A stretch of 64,000 nt of DNA from Desulfosarcina alkanivorans (GTDB lineage Bacteria; Desulfobacterota; Desulfobacteria; Desulfobacterales; Desulfosarcinaceae). The position numbers and the translations under genes were made by a program. How positions within the stretch are numbered: position 1 is the stretch's first letter; the number at the start of each line of letters is the position of its first letter. Below, in pieces: positions 8,957-17,990 of this stretch. The stretch lies in contig NZ_AP021874.1 of NCBI RefSeq assembly GCF_009688945.1, positions 6,200,001-6,264,000 of the forward strand, given 5' to 3'. Below the pieces are notes generated by a model. That model did not search any database and had not been told where the DNA came from. It saw only the letters and a program-made list of their open reading frames with translations.

Positions 8957-10930
8957 ATGATAAAAAAAATATTCAGAATGAACCTGCGAAATAAATTCAT
9001 GATCCCCACGGTGCTGCTGATCATGGTCGGTATGGGCCTTTCTTCCACCGTTTCTTATTTCAAGGCCCGGCAGGCGCTCACGGATACCCTGAGGAACCAG
9101 ATCATGGGGATTGCGGGAACGACCGAAGCCGTTATCGACGCGTGGATAAAAGACCGTCGCCTGGATCTGATGAGCTGGAGCCAGCAGAAAATCTTCCAAA
9201 GCGCCGTGCAGGACTCCTTCATGGGAAAGGCGGCCCGCAAGTCCGCCAACCTTCAGCTGGAGAAACTCAAGGCGGCCTACGGATACTACGAAAATATCAC
9301 CATCGCCGACCTGAAAGGAGAAATCGTCGCCGCCTCCGACAATGCGGTCATCGGCAAGTTCAACGTCTCCGACCGCGGCTATTTCAAGCAGGCCCTCCAG
9401 GGCCAGCCGGGGGTATCCCAGGTGATCAAGAGCCGTGACACGGGCAACCCCATTTTTGTGGCCGCCATGCCCCTGACCGTAAAAGAACAGGTGGTGGGCG
9501 CCATATGCGGTATCCTGGACCTGCAGGCCTTCGGCGCCAAATTTGTCGATCATATCAAAGTGGGTGAGATGGGATATGCTTTCGTGGTGGACGAGCAGGG
9601 ACGGGTGATCGCCCACCCGGACAAAAGCCAGATCCTGGCGCTGAATCTGAACGAACTGGATTTCGGCAAAAAGATAATGGCCATGGACGAGGGGTTTTTG
9701 AACTACGCGTGGGAAGGTAATGAAAAATGGGCCGCGATTCAAAAAAACCCTGCCTTTGACTGGCGCGTTGGCGTCGTTGCCCTGAAATCCGAGATCCTTT
9801 CACCGGTCAGGGCGCTCGGTCAGTTCAACCTGCTGGTGGCTGCCGTCGTGGTCCTGGTGGCCGGGCTCATTGTCTTTTTACTCACGATTCCGGTGGTCCG
9901 GCCCATCAATGGTGTTGTAGGTGGCCTGCGGGATGCCGCCGAGGGTGAGGGCGACCTGACCAAACGGCTGGCGGTTAAAAGCCGAGACGAGGTGGGGCAG
10001 CTGGCCCACTGGTTCAACACCTTTATTTCCAAAACCCAGCAGCTCGTTTCCGAGGTGGCCCAGAATGCCGTCAGCATATCCTCCTCTTCCAGATCGTTTA
10101 CCGATATCAGCGGCAAGATGTCGGAAGGGGCCGAGACGATGGCCGGTAAATCCACCACCGTTGCCGGTGCCGCCGAAGAACTGAGCAATAACATCAATTC
10201 CATCGCTGCGGCGATGGAACAGGCGGCCACGAACATGAACATGGTCGCGGCCGCCACTGAACAGATGACCAACACGGTGGGCGAAATCGCATCCAATTCC
10301 GAAAAAGCGCGCGCCATCACGACCGATGCGGTAACCCAGGCGCAAAGCGCATCGGGTCGGGTTGATGAACTGGGCAAGGCGGCCCAGGATATCAGCAAGG
10401 TGACGGAGACCATCACCGAGATTTCCGAGCAAACCAATCTGCTGGCCCTGAATGCCACCATCGAGGCCGCCAGAGCAGGGGAGGCCGGCAAGGGATTTGC
10501 CGTGGTGGCCAATGAAATAAAGGACCTGGCCAAACAAACGGCCGAGGCCACTGGAGAGATCAAGGGGCGTATCAATGGCATCCAGAGCTCTACAACGGCC
10601 ACGGTGAACGAAATCAGCCAGATTTCAACGATCATCCAGAATGTGGCCGAGATCGTATCCACCATTGCCACTGCGGTTGAAGAGCAGTCCGTAACCACCC
10701 GGGAAATCGCCGGAAACGTCGGCCAGGCCTCCCAGGGGCTTCAGGAAGTCAACGTCAATGTGGCCAACAGCTCGACCGCATCCAGCGAGATCGCCAGGGA
10801 TATCGCCATGGTGAACCAGTCGATCGGTGAAATGACCAATTCCAGTTCCCAGGTCAACATGAGTGCATCGGAGTTGAATTCGCTGGCTGAAAAGCTGTCC
10901 GCAATGGTTGCCCGTTTCAAAGTCGCATAG
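8957..10930 (+). CDS. methyl-accepting chemotaxis protein, dCache type
   Basis: A 657-residue inner-membrane chemoreceptor. Helix 1 lies near residues 14-35 (FMIPTVLLIMVGMGLSSTVS), then a large periplasmic double-Cache domain of about 250 residues (DRGYFKQALQG, GNPIFVAAMPL, GYAFVVDEQGRVIAHPD), helix 2 near 300-325, HAMP, and the signalling hairpin with EISEQTNLLALNATIEAAR. It ends MVARFKVA with no pentapeptide tether. The ATG at 8957 is chosen over an upstream in-frame start because GGTAGG sits just before it and the Met-Lys-rich start fits. It pairs with the binding protein upstream. A recent IS insertion starts 31 bases past its stop. Confidence 0.93.
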   Translation: MIKKIFRMNLRNKFMIPTVLLIMVGMGLSSTVSYFKARQALTDTLRNQIMGIAGTTEAVIDAWIKDRRLDLMSWSQQKIFQSAVQDSFMGKAARKSANLQLEKLKAAYGYYENITIADLKGEIVAASDNAVIGKFNVSDRGYFKQALQGQPGVSQVIKSRDTGNPIFVAAMPLTVKEQVVGAICGILDLQAFGAKFVDHIKVGEMGYAFVVDEQGRVIAHPDKSQILALNLNELDFGKKIMAMDEGFLNYAWEGNEKWAAIQKNPAFDWRVGVVALKSEILSPVRALGQFNLLVAAVVVLVAGLIVFLLTIPVVRPINGVVGGLRDAAEGEGDLTKRLAVKSRDEVGQLAHWFNTFISKTQQLVSEVAQNAVSISSSSRSFTDISGKMSEGAETMAGKSTTVAGAAEELSNNINSIAAAMEQAATNMNMVAAATEQMTNTVGEIASNSEKARAITTDAVTQAQSASGRVDELGKAAQDISKVTETITEISEQTNLLALNATIEAARAGEAGKGFAVVANEIKDLAKQTAEATGEIKGRINGIQSSTTATVNEISQISTIIQNVAEIVSTIATAVEEQSVTTREIAGNVGQASQGLQEVNVNVANSSTASSEIARDIAMVNQSIGEMTNSSSQVNMSASELNSLAEKLSAMVARFKVA

Positions 10931-10954
10931 GCGATAAAACAGGCGGCGGGGGCC

Positions 10955-10960
10955 GCTGAA
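10955..10960 (+). repeat. target-site duplication, left copy
   Basis: GCTGAA, identical to 12848-12853 on the other side of the IS. The next base is C on both sides, so the duplication could be read as 7 bp if the element ends are drawn one base shorter. Confidence 0.8.
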
Positions 10961-12847
10961 CTTACATTCCGCACCCGTGAGAATCGATTTTAGGAAATTT
11001 TTTATCGTTCAAAAATAACCACATAGGCGATTTAACATATTGTATTTACTGTAAAATAAAAATACCTAGACATTTCAACTAGTTGCTGGTACGTTACCCC
11101 CAATCTTGACAACAACAGTTCAAAGGAGGGGACATGCCACCGCTTGACACTGAAAGTTTGACCATCACCGAGGTCAGGCATCTGCCGATCGTCAAGGCTT
11201 ATGCACAAAAAATCGGTCTGGTGGAGACCATCGACCGGATGGTCGGTTCTCAAATGGAATTGAGCCCCGGCATGGCTGTATTCGGCATGGTGCTCGACAC
11301 CCTTTCGGGACGGACACCGCTTTACCGTCTGACCGAATTTTTTGAAGAAAAGGATACGGAGCTTCTCCTGGGCACCGCTATCGAACCGGAACGCTTTTGC
11401 GATACCAACTTGGGCCGGTCCATGGATCAGATTTTCGAGACCGGTACCCAGAAGGTGTTTTCTCAGATCGCGCAGAATGCATTGACAGTTTTTGCCGTCG
11501 ATCCGCGACGACTGCATTTCGATACGACCTCCGTGAGTGTATTCGGCGATTACCATCTGGTTGATCCACCGTTTGAGATCACCTATGGTTACAGCAAGGA
11601 CAAACGACCGGACCTCAAACAGTTTCTGGTATCGATGCTGTGTGTCGACCGCAACATCCCCATTTTGGGGACCACGACGGACGGCAACGCTTCGGACAAG
11701 ACCTTGAACAACGAACTGCTGACCAATATCTCCGCATACATGGCCAGACACGGGCTTGAACCGGGCGCGTACGTCTATGTGGCCGACTCTGCATTTGTCA
11801 CCGAGGACAATCTGAAGAAAGCCGACAGGCGTCAGACCTGGTTTCTGACCCGCCTGCCGGCGACCTACAAAGAGTGCGGCCGGATCATTCGTGAAGCCGT
11901 GGCCGCCGATGACTGGATCGACATCGGCCGCCTGGCCGAAGAACGCGACCGCCCCAATCGCTCAGTTGCCCGCTATCGGGCCTATGACGGCACCGTCGAG
12001 CTTTACGGAAAAACCTACCGGGCGATCGTCGTGCATTCCAGCGCGCATGACAAGCGGCGTCATAAACGCATCGATCGCATGTTGAAACAGGACCGCAAGC
12101 AGCTTGAAAAAGACTGCAAAAAGCTCGCGGACACCGTGTACTATTGTCAGGCCGATGCGCAGGTCGCGTTAGACAAACTGATTCGTCAATCCGCGTCCAG
12201 CTACCACCGGCTTCAAGCTGGTGTTGAAAAAATCCCCAAATACGGTCGCGGCCGGCCTGCGGCCGGTAAGCCCCGAAAGGTTTTGCGCTACGAATATCGC
12301 GTAACGGCGACGGTTGTGGAAGCCCCGCAAAAAGTGCAACCGCTCAGGGAAGAAGCCGGTTGCTTTGTCCTGTTGACGAATCTTTTGGACCAACAAGGCG
12401 ACTGGTCCGCCCCGGAACTGCTCTCCCTTTACAAGAGCCAGATCGGCATCGAGAAGAACTTCAGCTTCCTGAAGGACCCGGCCATCGTAAACAGCATTTT
12501 TCTGAAAAAGGCCCAGCGGATCGAAGTGTTGGGCCTGGTATTGCTGATCTCCCTTTTGATCTGGCGTTTGATGGAGCGTTCCATGCGCCAGTATGTCGAG
12601 ACCAATGACTGTGAGTTGCCCGGTTGGGTGCGACGCAAAACCAGAAAGCCGACCAGCTTTATGATGACGACCAAGTTCTCTTCAATCATGGTCGTTTCCA
12701 TCGGGAACCACAGACAGTTGGCAAAACCATTGAAAGCTGTTCAGCTTGAGTATTTGAAAGCGCTTGGCGTCACAACTGACACATTCACAGCCCCATAAAG
12801 CGATGAAAAATAGTCGAATCGTTGCTGCTTGGGGTGCGGAATGTACG
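10961..12847 (+). mobile_element. IS1634-like insertion sequence, complete
   Basis: A 1.89-kb element bounded by 16-bp inverted ends: CTTACATTCCGCACCC at 10961-10976 and, read on the other strand, CGTACATTCCGCACCC at 12832-12847 (15 of 16 match). The similarity continues loosely inward (ATCGATT..., TTTTTATCG against TTTTTCATCG). It holds one transposase gene and is flanked by GCTGAA direct repeats, the 5-6 bp duplication size expected of this family. Intact ends, gene and duplication mean a recent insertion. The target is a hairpin just after the chemoreceptor gene: AGGCGATAA (10929-10937) and TTATCGCCT (12860-12868) are the two separated arms. Confidence 0.9.
11134..12798 (+). CDS. IS1634-type DDE transposase
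   Basis: A 554-residue transposase. The N-terminal ~110 residues match the DUF4277-like domain of this family (HLPIVKAYAQKIGLVETID, LSPGMAVFGMVLDTLSGR). The catalytic acids are visible: D130 in LHFDTTSVSVFG, D218 in YVYVADSAFVT and E440 in SQIGIEKNFSFLKDP. A long insertion between second D and E is normal here. The frame is intact. The ATG follows AAAGGAGGGGAC. It cuts and pastes its own element; it has no role in host metabolism. The gene fills nearly the whole element. Confidence 0.95.
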   Translation: MPPLDTESLTITEVRHLPIVKAYAQKIGLVETIDRMVGSQMELSPGMAVFGMVLDTLSGRTPLYRLTEFFEEKDTELLLGTAIEPERFCDTNLGRSMDQIFETGTQKVFSQIAQNALTVFAVDPRRLHFDTTSVSVFGDYHLVDPPFEITYGYSKDKRPDLKQFLVSMLCVDRNIPILGTTTDGNASDKTLNNELLTNISAYMARHGLEPGAYVYVADSAFVTEDNLKKADRRQTWFLTRLPATYKECGRIIREAVAADDWIDIGRLAEERDRPNRSVARYRAYDGTVELYGKTYRAIVVHSSAHDKRRHKRIDRMLKQDRKQLEKDCKKLADTVYYCQADAQVALDKLIRQSASSYHRLQAGVEKIPKYGRGRPAAGKPRKVLRYEYRVTATVVEAPQKVQPLREEAGCFVLLTNLLDQQGDWSAPELLSLYKSQIGIEKNFSFLKDPAIVNSIFLKKAQRIEVLGLVLLISLLIWRLMERSMRQYVETNDCELPGWVRRKTRKPTSFMMTTKFSSIMVVSIGNHRQLAKPLKAVQLEYLKALGVTTDTFTAP

Positions 12848-12853
12848 GCTGAA
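12848..12853 (+). repeat. target-site duplication, right copy
   Basis: GCTGAA, directly repeating 10955-10960. Immediately downstream lies CGCCCCTTATCGCCT, the right arm of the hairpin that the element split. Confidence 0.8.
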
Positions 12854-12896
12854 CGCCCCTTATCGCCTTGACGGCAACTTGCGTCCATGTTCATAC

Positions 12897-12954
12897 AGTG
12901 GCGGATATACCCGGGTGGGACGACGTGAGCCCCACCCGGGTATTCTCCGCCACT
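12897..12954 (+). terminator. long imperfect hairpin followed by a short T run
   Basis: Arms 12897-12919 and 12931-12954 pair over about 22 bp with one small internal bulge (AGTGGCGGA, then ATACCCGGGTGGG). The loop is 11 bases. TTGATCTTTT follows, so this could terminate rightward transcripts, including those from the IS. Its length and near-perfect pairing would also fit a palindromic mobile repeat. Confidence 0.6.
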
Positions 12955-13069
12955 TGATCTTTTGGGGGCAGAGCCAAAAGCGTTCAACAGGGTTGCCGAT
13001 CCATGATATGGTCCCCTTTCCGGCTGAATGGTCCGGATCTGTGTTGACCTTCCATATGGACAATCGCCA

Positions 13070-14122
13070 ATGGCCACGATAGACACCGCTTTGCTCATCA
13101 CCGGGTTCACCCATGCCGGCATCGTCGCGTTCGCCGCCCTGGTTCACGGCACCATCGGCATCGGTTTCCCCATGGTCGCCACGCCGCTTCTGGCCCTGAT
13201 CTCCGACGTTCGAACGGCAATTCTGCTTCTGGTGCTCCCGACCGTGGTGATCAACGTGGCCAATATCTTCAAGGGCGGCCGGTGGGGGCGCAGTATCGCG
13301 ATCTACTGGCCACTGGCCGTCTACGGCATGGTCGGGAGTTTCATCGGTACCCGGCTGCTGCTTGCCGTCCCCGCGGAGTCTTTCCGCCCCGTTCTGGCGG
13401 CCATGCTGGTGCTCTATCTCAATGCCGAACGGATCGGGGTCGGTTTTGCCTGGGTCAACCGCTTTCCCCGCGTCGCCTTTGCCGTCTTCGGCCTGGCGGC
13501 AGGAATCCTTGCCGGTACGGTGAACGTGATGCTGCCGGCGCTGATCGTCTATGCCCTGGAGGTGCGGATGCCAAAAACCGTCATGATCCAGGTGTTCAAT
13601 TTCTGTTTTCTGTTCGGCAAACTGACCCAGGGGGCGGTTCTGGCCCAGGCCGGCCTGATCAGCGCCGATCTCCTGACGGCGTCGGTCTTGCTGGCGGGTC
13701 TGGGGTTGATGGCCCTTCTTCTGGGGATGCGGGTTCGCGAGCGGATCCCCACCGGGACCTACCGGCGCTGGCTGCGCCGGTTGCTGGTGGTGCTGGCCGT
13801 TTTGCTGACGGTGCAATTTGTGTACGACGCGCTAAAAACCGCTGACCCCAATCCCGGCTTCAATCAGATGGTCCCGGAGACGGGCGGCTTCCTGTTTTTT
13901 GGTGATGTCGAGGCCCTCACCAATCAAACGGCGCGAATGGCGTCATTCGCGCCGCTGTTCGTGGCTGGTGCATCGAAGATGGACGGGGTCGATCAGTTCT
14001 CGATCTTCCGGTCGCCCGAGTATTCCAGGGCCGCGGCAATGAAGCTGCGGAACAGGGGATGGGGGGTCATGGGCCGGGATTTGAACTCCGGGTGGAACTG
14101 GCACCCCAGGTACCAGGGGTGA
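13070..14122 (+). CDS. TSUP (TauE/SafE, DUF81) family membrane permease with run-on C-terminus
   Basis: A membrane protein with about eight hydrophobic helices (HAGIVAFAALVHGTIGIGFP, TAILLLVLPTVVINVANIF, SIAIYWPLAVYGMVGSFIG and others). The GxGFP loop and the repeated half after residue 125 fit the TSUP family, which exports sulfite, sulfonates or other organosulfur anions. The body ends near residue 260 (VQFVYDAL). The frame then runs on for another ~90 non-hydrophobic residues, the last 130 bases of it antisense to the end of pyrG, so the natural stop may have been lost. The ATG at 13070 is a judgement; the ribosome site is weak. Another start in frame is at 13028. Confidence 0.75.
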   Translation: MATIDTALLITGFTHAGIVAFAALVHGTIGIGFPMVATPLLALISDVRTAILLLVLPTVVINVANIFKGGRWGRSIAIYWPLAVYGMVGSFIGTRLLLAVPAESFRPVLAAMLVLYLNAERIGVGFAWVNRFPRVAFAVFGLAAGILAGTVNVMLPALIVYALEVRMPKTVMIQVFNFCFLFGKLTQGAVLAQAGLISADLLTASVLLAGLGLMALLLGMRVRERIPTGTYRRWLRRLLVVLAVLLTVQFVYDALKTADPNPGFNQMVPETGGFLFFGDVEALTNQTARMASFAPLFVAGASKMDGVDQFSIFRSPEYSRAAAMKLRNRGWGVMGRDLNSGWNWHPRYQG

Positions 14123-15648
14123 TCCGCAAGTTCCACGATTTCAACGAGTTCACCTGACGGGGCCATTCCGGAAATCTGGAGGCCGGCATTTTTCAGGGGC
14201 TCCAGGTAGGCATTGTTGAATTCGAAACGGTGGCGATGACGCTCGGAAATGGACCCCTTCCCGTAGGCCCGGTGGGCAACGGTGTCCGCTTCCAGCTTGC
14301 AGGGGTAGGCCCCCAGGCGCATGGTGCCGCCCTTGTCCGAATGGACGTCACGCTGCTGGACGGTTCCCGATTTATCATCGAACCACTCCTCCATGAGGTA
14401 GATTACCGGGTGCGGCGTGCTCAGGTCGAATTCGGTGCTGTTGGCCCGGTCCAGTCCGGCCACGTGGCGGGCGAATTCAATGACGGCGATCTGCATTCCC
14501 AGGCAGATGCCGAAATAGGGGATCTTGTTTTCCCGGGCATAGCGGGCTGCGCAGATCTTGCCTTCCACCCCCCGTGAGCCGAAGCCGCCGGGTACCAGTA
14601 TCCCGTCAACCCCCTCCAGGCTCAGGCTGCAGGAATCGGCATCGATGGTTTCCGAGTCCACGAATTTCAGGTTGACCCGGGCCCGGTTGGGAATGCCGCC
14701 GTGGATCAGGGCTTCGTTGAGGCTTTTGTAGGATTCGGTGAGGTCCACATACTTGCCGACGATGGCGATGGTGACCTCATGGGCGGGTTCGTTCATCCGC
14801 CGGCACAGGGACTCCCAGTCCTCCAGGCGGGGGGAGCGGGTCCAGATGTTGAGCAGTTCGACGATTTTGTTGTCCAGCCCCTCCTGATGGAAGAACAGGG
14901 GACACTCATAGATGCAGCCGACATCCTTGGCCGTGATCACTGCATCCGCACCCACATTGCAGAACATGGCGATCTTGGCCTTGATATCGGCGGCGAGCAT
15001 TCGGTCGGTGCGGCACAGGAGGATGTCCGGCTGGATGCCGATGCTGCGCAGCTCTTTGACGCTGTGCTGGGTGGGCTTGGTCTTCACTTCACCGGCCGTG
15101 CCGATGTATGGGACCAGGGTCAGGTGGATGTAGATGACGTTGTCCTTGCCCGCATCGTTCTTGAACTGGCGGATGGCTTCCAGGAAAGGGAGGCTTTCGA
15201 TGTCGCCGATGGTGCCGCCGATTTCAACGATGACCACATCCACATCATTGGATGCCTTGCGGATGCTTTCTTTGATTTCGTCGGTGATGTGGGGGATGAC
15301 CTGCACCGTGCCGCCCAGGTACTTTCCCTGGCGTTCTTTGGTGATGACACTGTGATAGATCTTTCCCGTGGTGAAGTTGTTGTCCTTGCCCAGCTTGGCA
15401 TGGGTGAAGCGCTCGTAGTGGCCAAGGTCCAGATCGGTTTCGGTGCCGTCGTCGGTGACGAAGACCTCTCCGTGCTGAAAAGGGTTCATGGTCCCCGGAT
15501 CCACGTTGATGTACGGGTCCAGCTTCTGGATGGTGACCGTCAGGCCGCGGCTCTCCAGCAGGGCGCCGATGGACGCCGATGCCAGCCCCTTGCCCAGGGA
15601 TGAAAGCACGCCCCCGGTAACAAAAATGTACTTGGTGTCATACCCCAT
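13993..15648 (-). CDS. pyrG: CTP synthase
   Basis: A 551-residue enzyme that aminates UTP to CTP with glutamine and ATP, in the cytoplasm. The synthetase domain begins TKYIFVTGGVLSSLGKGLA, the family P-loop signature, and includes DPYINVDPGTMNPFQHGEV. The C-terminal glutaminase domain has the nucleophile in YFGICLGMQIAVIEFAR and the His/Glu of QFHPEFKSRP. Length is normal. GAGG precedes the ATG at 15646-15648. Its 3' end overlaps the convergent TSUP frame by 130 bases. About 180 bases separate it from the eno/LolA-like pair upstream, with a hairpin between, so it likely has its own promoter. Confidence 0.98.
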   Translation of the reverse strand: MGYDTKYIFVTGGVLSSLGKGLASASIGALLESRGLTVTIQKLDPYINVDPGTMNPFQHGEVFVTDDGTETDLDLGHYERFTHAKLGKDNNFTTGKIYHSVITKERQGKYLGGTVQVIPHITDEIKESIRKASNDVDVVIVEIGGTIGDIESLPFLEAIRQFKNDAGKDNVIYIHLTLVPYIGTAGEVKTKPTQHSVKELRSIGIQPDILLCRTDRMLAADIKAKIAMFCNVGADAVITAKDVGCIYECPLFFHQEGLDNKIVELLNIWTRSPRLEDWESLCRRMNEPAHEVTIAIVGKYVDLTESYKSLNEALIHGGIPNRARVNLKFVDSETIDADSCSLSLEGVDGILVPGGFGSRGVEGKICAARYARENKIPYFGICLGMQIAVIEFARHVAGLDRANSTEFDLSTPHPVIYLMEEWFDDKSGTVQQRDVHSDKGGTMRLGAYPCKLEADTVAHRAYGKGSISERHRHRFEFNNAYLEPLKNAGLQISGMAPSGELVEIVELADHPWYLGCQFHPEFKSRPMTPHPLFRSFIAAALEYSGDRKIEN

Positions 15649-15811
15649 AAAAAACCTCAGCCGTTCTTTTTATTACCCGGACAGGCCGGAATTGATGGAT
15701 TGCGAATAGAGAGACGTGGGCATTCAGGACCATTCACACGATAGAAAACAGACGGCATGGAATCTCAAATTGCCCTTATTATTTGAATTGCGACTGCCTG
15801 TACCATATTTG

Positions 15812-15830
15812 GCCGGTTTGGAAAACCGGC
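15812..15830 (-). terminator. hairpin at the end of the eno/LolA-like unit
   Basis: GCCGGTTT (15812-15819) pairs with AAACCGGC (15823-15830) around a 3-base loop. It overlaps the last base of the LolA-like stop codon on the reverse strand. No strong T run follows. Confidence 0.45.
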
Positions 15831-16723
15831 TATTCAAATTTTTTCTGAAAGTCCTCCACCGCCTGCTGCACCGCCTCCACGGCTTCCTGCTTTTGACCCT
15901 GGGGGGTGTCGGCGCTATTCGCGGCTACCGATGCCTTCAGCGCTTCCAGGTCCATCAACGCCGAAGGGAGAGATGGGTTGACGCGAAGATCCGCCACCCG
16001 GATCTCCCGGGCCAGGCGGCCGTTGACGGTAAAACGCACCTGGAAGGGGAACCATCCGCTCTGCACCTTCTGCCAGTTATCGTAAAAAATTTCCAGACTC
16101 GGGCCGGCGGCCTCCGCGTCCCCTTCCACCAGCAGCAGGCGAACCGGCAGAAAGGTCTCCTTGTCGATGGCCAGTTGGGAAACCGATTCATCGGGATAGC
16201 GGGCGCCGAGGACAAACACCACCCTTTCATCCAGCCGCCCCAGGCTGGATATGGCGGTCTCGACGCCCAGCTGATTCAGGGTGCGTATCAGGCGTGGCCG
16301 ACTGCGGCTTCTCAGCAGGCGCTGGTAGAGATCGAACCGGTTTTCGCCAACGGCTGTCCGGCCGTCGATGACGGTCAGCGAACTGTCGGCGAACACCAGG
16401 TGCGTCCGCTGGATCCGTTCGGAGGCGATGTCTGACCGGAACCGTTCCGGCATCACGTAGATGGCCGTTTCATCAAAAACGGTCGGGGCTTCCTCCGGCG
16501 TCCGGGGATAGACGAGCAGTTTCTGGTTCACCCGGAGGGCGGCGATCCTGCCCATGGCCTTTGCGCTGAGATCGAGAACATGCGGACCTTCGAGAACATA
16601 GGCGCCGACCCGTTCGGGCAGTGCCGCGCAAAGGAGCATCATCGACATGGCGGCAACGGAGAAGACCGCCCGTAACGGCGCCAGGGATCTTGTTCTTGTC
16701 GGCACGCGGGGATCAGTCGCCAA
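15830..16723 (-). CDS. periplasmic LolA-like / outer-membrane lipoprotein-sorting-like protein
   Basis: A 297-residue protein. After a basic stretch a hydrophobic segment (LRAVFSVAAMSMMLLCAALP) looks like a signal peptide, then a mainly beta-stranded body (VLDLSAKAMGRIAALRVNQKLLVY, FLPVRLLLVEG, LEIFYDNWQKVQSGWFPFQV). The 'd..tflPvrl...' and 'Y.ny..v.g.w.P..v' pattern is that of LolA/LppX-like domains, which carry lipids or lipoproteins across the periplasm. The C-terminal ~35 residues are a charged coiled segment. It overlaps the end of eno by 11 bases, so it is co-translated with enolase; the link in function is unclear. The true start may be a later Met. Confidence 0.6.
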   Translation of the reverse strand: MATDPRVPTRTRSLAPLRAVFSVAAMSMMLLCAALPERVGAYVLEGPHVLDLSAKAMGRIAALRVNQKLLVYPRTPEEAPTVFDETAIYVMPERFRSDIASERIQRTHLVFADSSLTVIDGRTAVGENRFDLYQRLLRSRSRPRLIRTLNQLGVETAISSLGRLDERVVFVLGARYPDESVSQLAIDKETFLPVRLLLVEGDAEAAGPSLEIFYDNWQKVQSGWFPFQVRFTVNGRLAREIRVADLRVNPSLPSALMDLEALKASVAANSADTPQGQKQEAVEAVQQAVEDFQKKFE

Positions 16724-17990
16724 TGAAAATCTCCTTGGCGAACTGCGCGCCCCGGCCCAGCGCCTCTTCGATGCGAATCAGCTGGTTGTACTTGGCGATG
16801 CGGTCGGACCGTGACAGGGAACCGGTTTTAATCTGGCCGCTGTTGACCGCCACGGCCAGGTCGGCGATAAATGCGTCTTCGGTTTCACCGCTGCGGTGGG
16901 AGATCACGGTGGTGTAACCGGCCTGCTTGGCCATTTCGATGGCGTCCAGGGTTTCGGTCACCGTGCCGATCTGGTTCAGCTTGATCAGGATGGAATTGGC
17001 GATGCCGTCTTCGATGCCCTTGGCAAAGATGGCGGGGTTGGTCACGAACACGTCGTCGCCCACGATCTGAATGTATTCGTCCAGTCGGTCGGTGAGAACA
17101 ACCCAGTTTTCCCAGTCCTGCTCGGCCAGCCCGTCCTCAATGGACAAGATGGGGTATTTTTCCACCAGGCTTTCAAAATAGTCGACCAGTTCGACGGCCG
17201 TCAGCGATTTGTTCTCCCCTTTGAGAACATATTTTTTCTTGGCGTACAATTCGCTGGCCGCCACATCCAGGGCCAGGCCCACATCCTTTCCGGGGGTGTA
17301 ACCGGCGGCGTTGATGGCTTCCATGATAAAGGCCAGGGCCTCCTCATTGGATTTAAGGTCCGGCGCGAAACCGCCCTCGTCTCCCACGGCCGTGCTCAGC
17401 CCCTTGGACTTGAGTATTTTTTTCAGGGCGTGGAAGGTCTCGGCGCCCATCTGGATGGCCTGGGCCATCGTTGCTGCGCCGAAGGGGACGATCATGAATT
17501 CCTGGATGTCCAGGTTGTTGGCGGCGTGGGCCCCGCCATTGATCACGTTCATCATGGGCACCGGCAGGATTCTGGCGTTAACGCCTCCCAGGTAGCGGAA
17601 CAGGGGAAGGCCGAAGGCGTTGGCTGCCGCCCGGGCCGCCGCCATGGAGGCGCCCAGGATGGCGTTGGCGCCCAGTTTGGATTTGTTGGCCGTGCCGTCC
17701 AGGGCCAGCATGCAGGCGTCCAGGGTCAACTGGTCGGCGGCGTCCATTCCACGGATTTCGTCGGCGATGGTCGTGTTGACATTTTTTACGGCAGTGACCA
17801 CCCCCTTGCCGCCGTAGCGTTTGGCACGGGTGTTGCGCAGCTCCAGGGCTTCCCGTTTGCCCGTGGACGCACCGGAGGGTACCGCCGCCCGGCCGGTTGC
17901 GCCGCAGGCCAGCATCATCTCCACCTCCACGGTGGGGTTTCCCCTGGAGTCCAGGATTTCTCTCGCCGTTACATCAATAATTTCCGTCAT
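16713..17990 (-). CDS. eno: enolase
   Basis: A 425-residue glycolytic enzyme converting 2-phosphoglycerate to phosphoenolpyruvate. All landmarks are visible: AREILDSRGNPTVEVE at the start, the SGASTGKREALELR loop, the catalytic glutamate region GDEGGFAPDL, the Mg ligands in LSIEDGLAEQDWENW and VGDDVFVTNP, the catalytic lysine in ILIKLNQIGTVTET, and the SHRSGETED loop. Length is normal for bacteria. The C-terminus overlaps the LolA-like gene. The ATG follows GGGGATTGAGAAC. It starts about 300 bases from a divergent coiled-coil gene. Confidence 0.98.
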   Translation of the reverse strand: MTEIIDVTAREILDSRGNPTVEVEMMLACGATGRAAVPSGASTGKREALELRNTRAKRYGGKGVVTAVKNVNTTIADEIRGMDAADQLTLDACMLALDGTANKSKLGANAILGASMAAARAAANAFGLPLFRYLGGVNARILPVPMMNVINGGAHAANNLDIQEFMIVPFGAATMAQAIQMGAETFHALKKILKSKGLSTAVGDEGGFAPDLKSNEEALAFIMEAINAAGYTPGKDVGLALDVAASELYAKKKYVLKGENKSLTAVELVDYFESLVEKYPILSIEDGLAEQDWENWVVLTDRLDEYIQIVGDDVFVTNPAIFAKGIEDGIANSILIKLNQIGTVTETLDAIEMAKQAGYTTVISHRSGETEDAFIADLAVAVNSGQIKTGSLSRSDRIAKYNQLIRIEEALGRGAQFAKEIFIGD

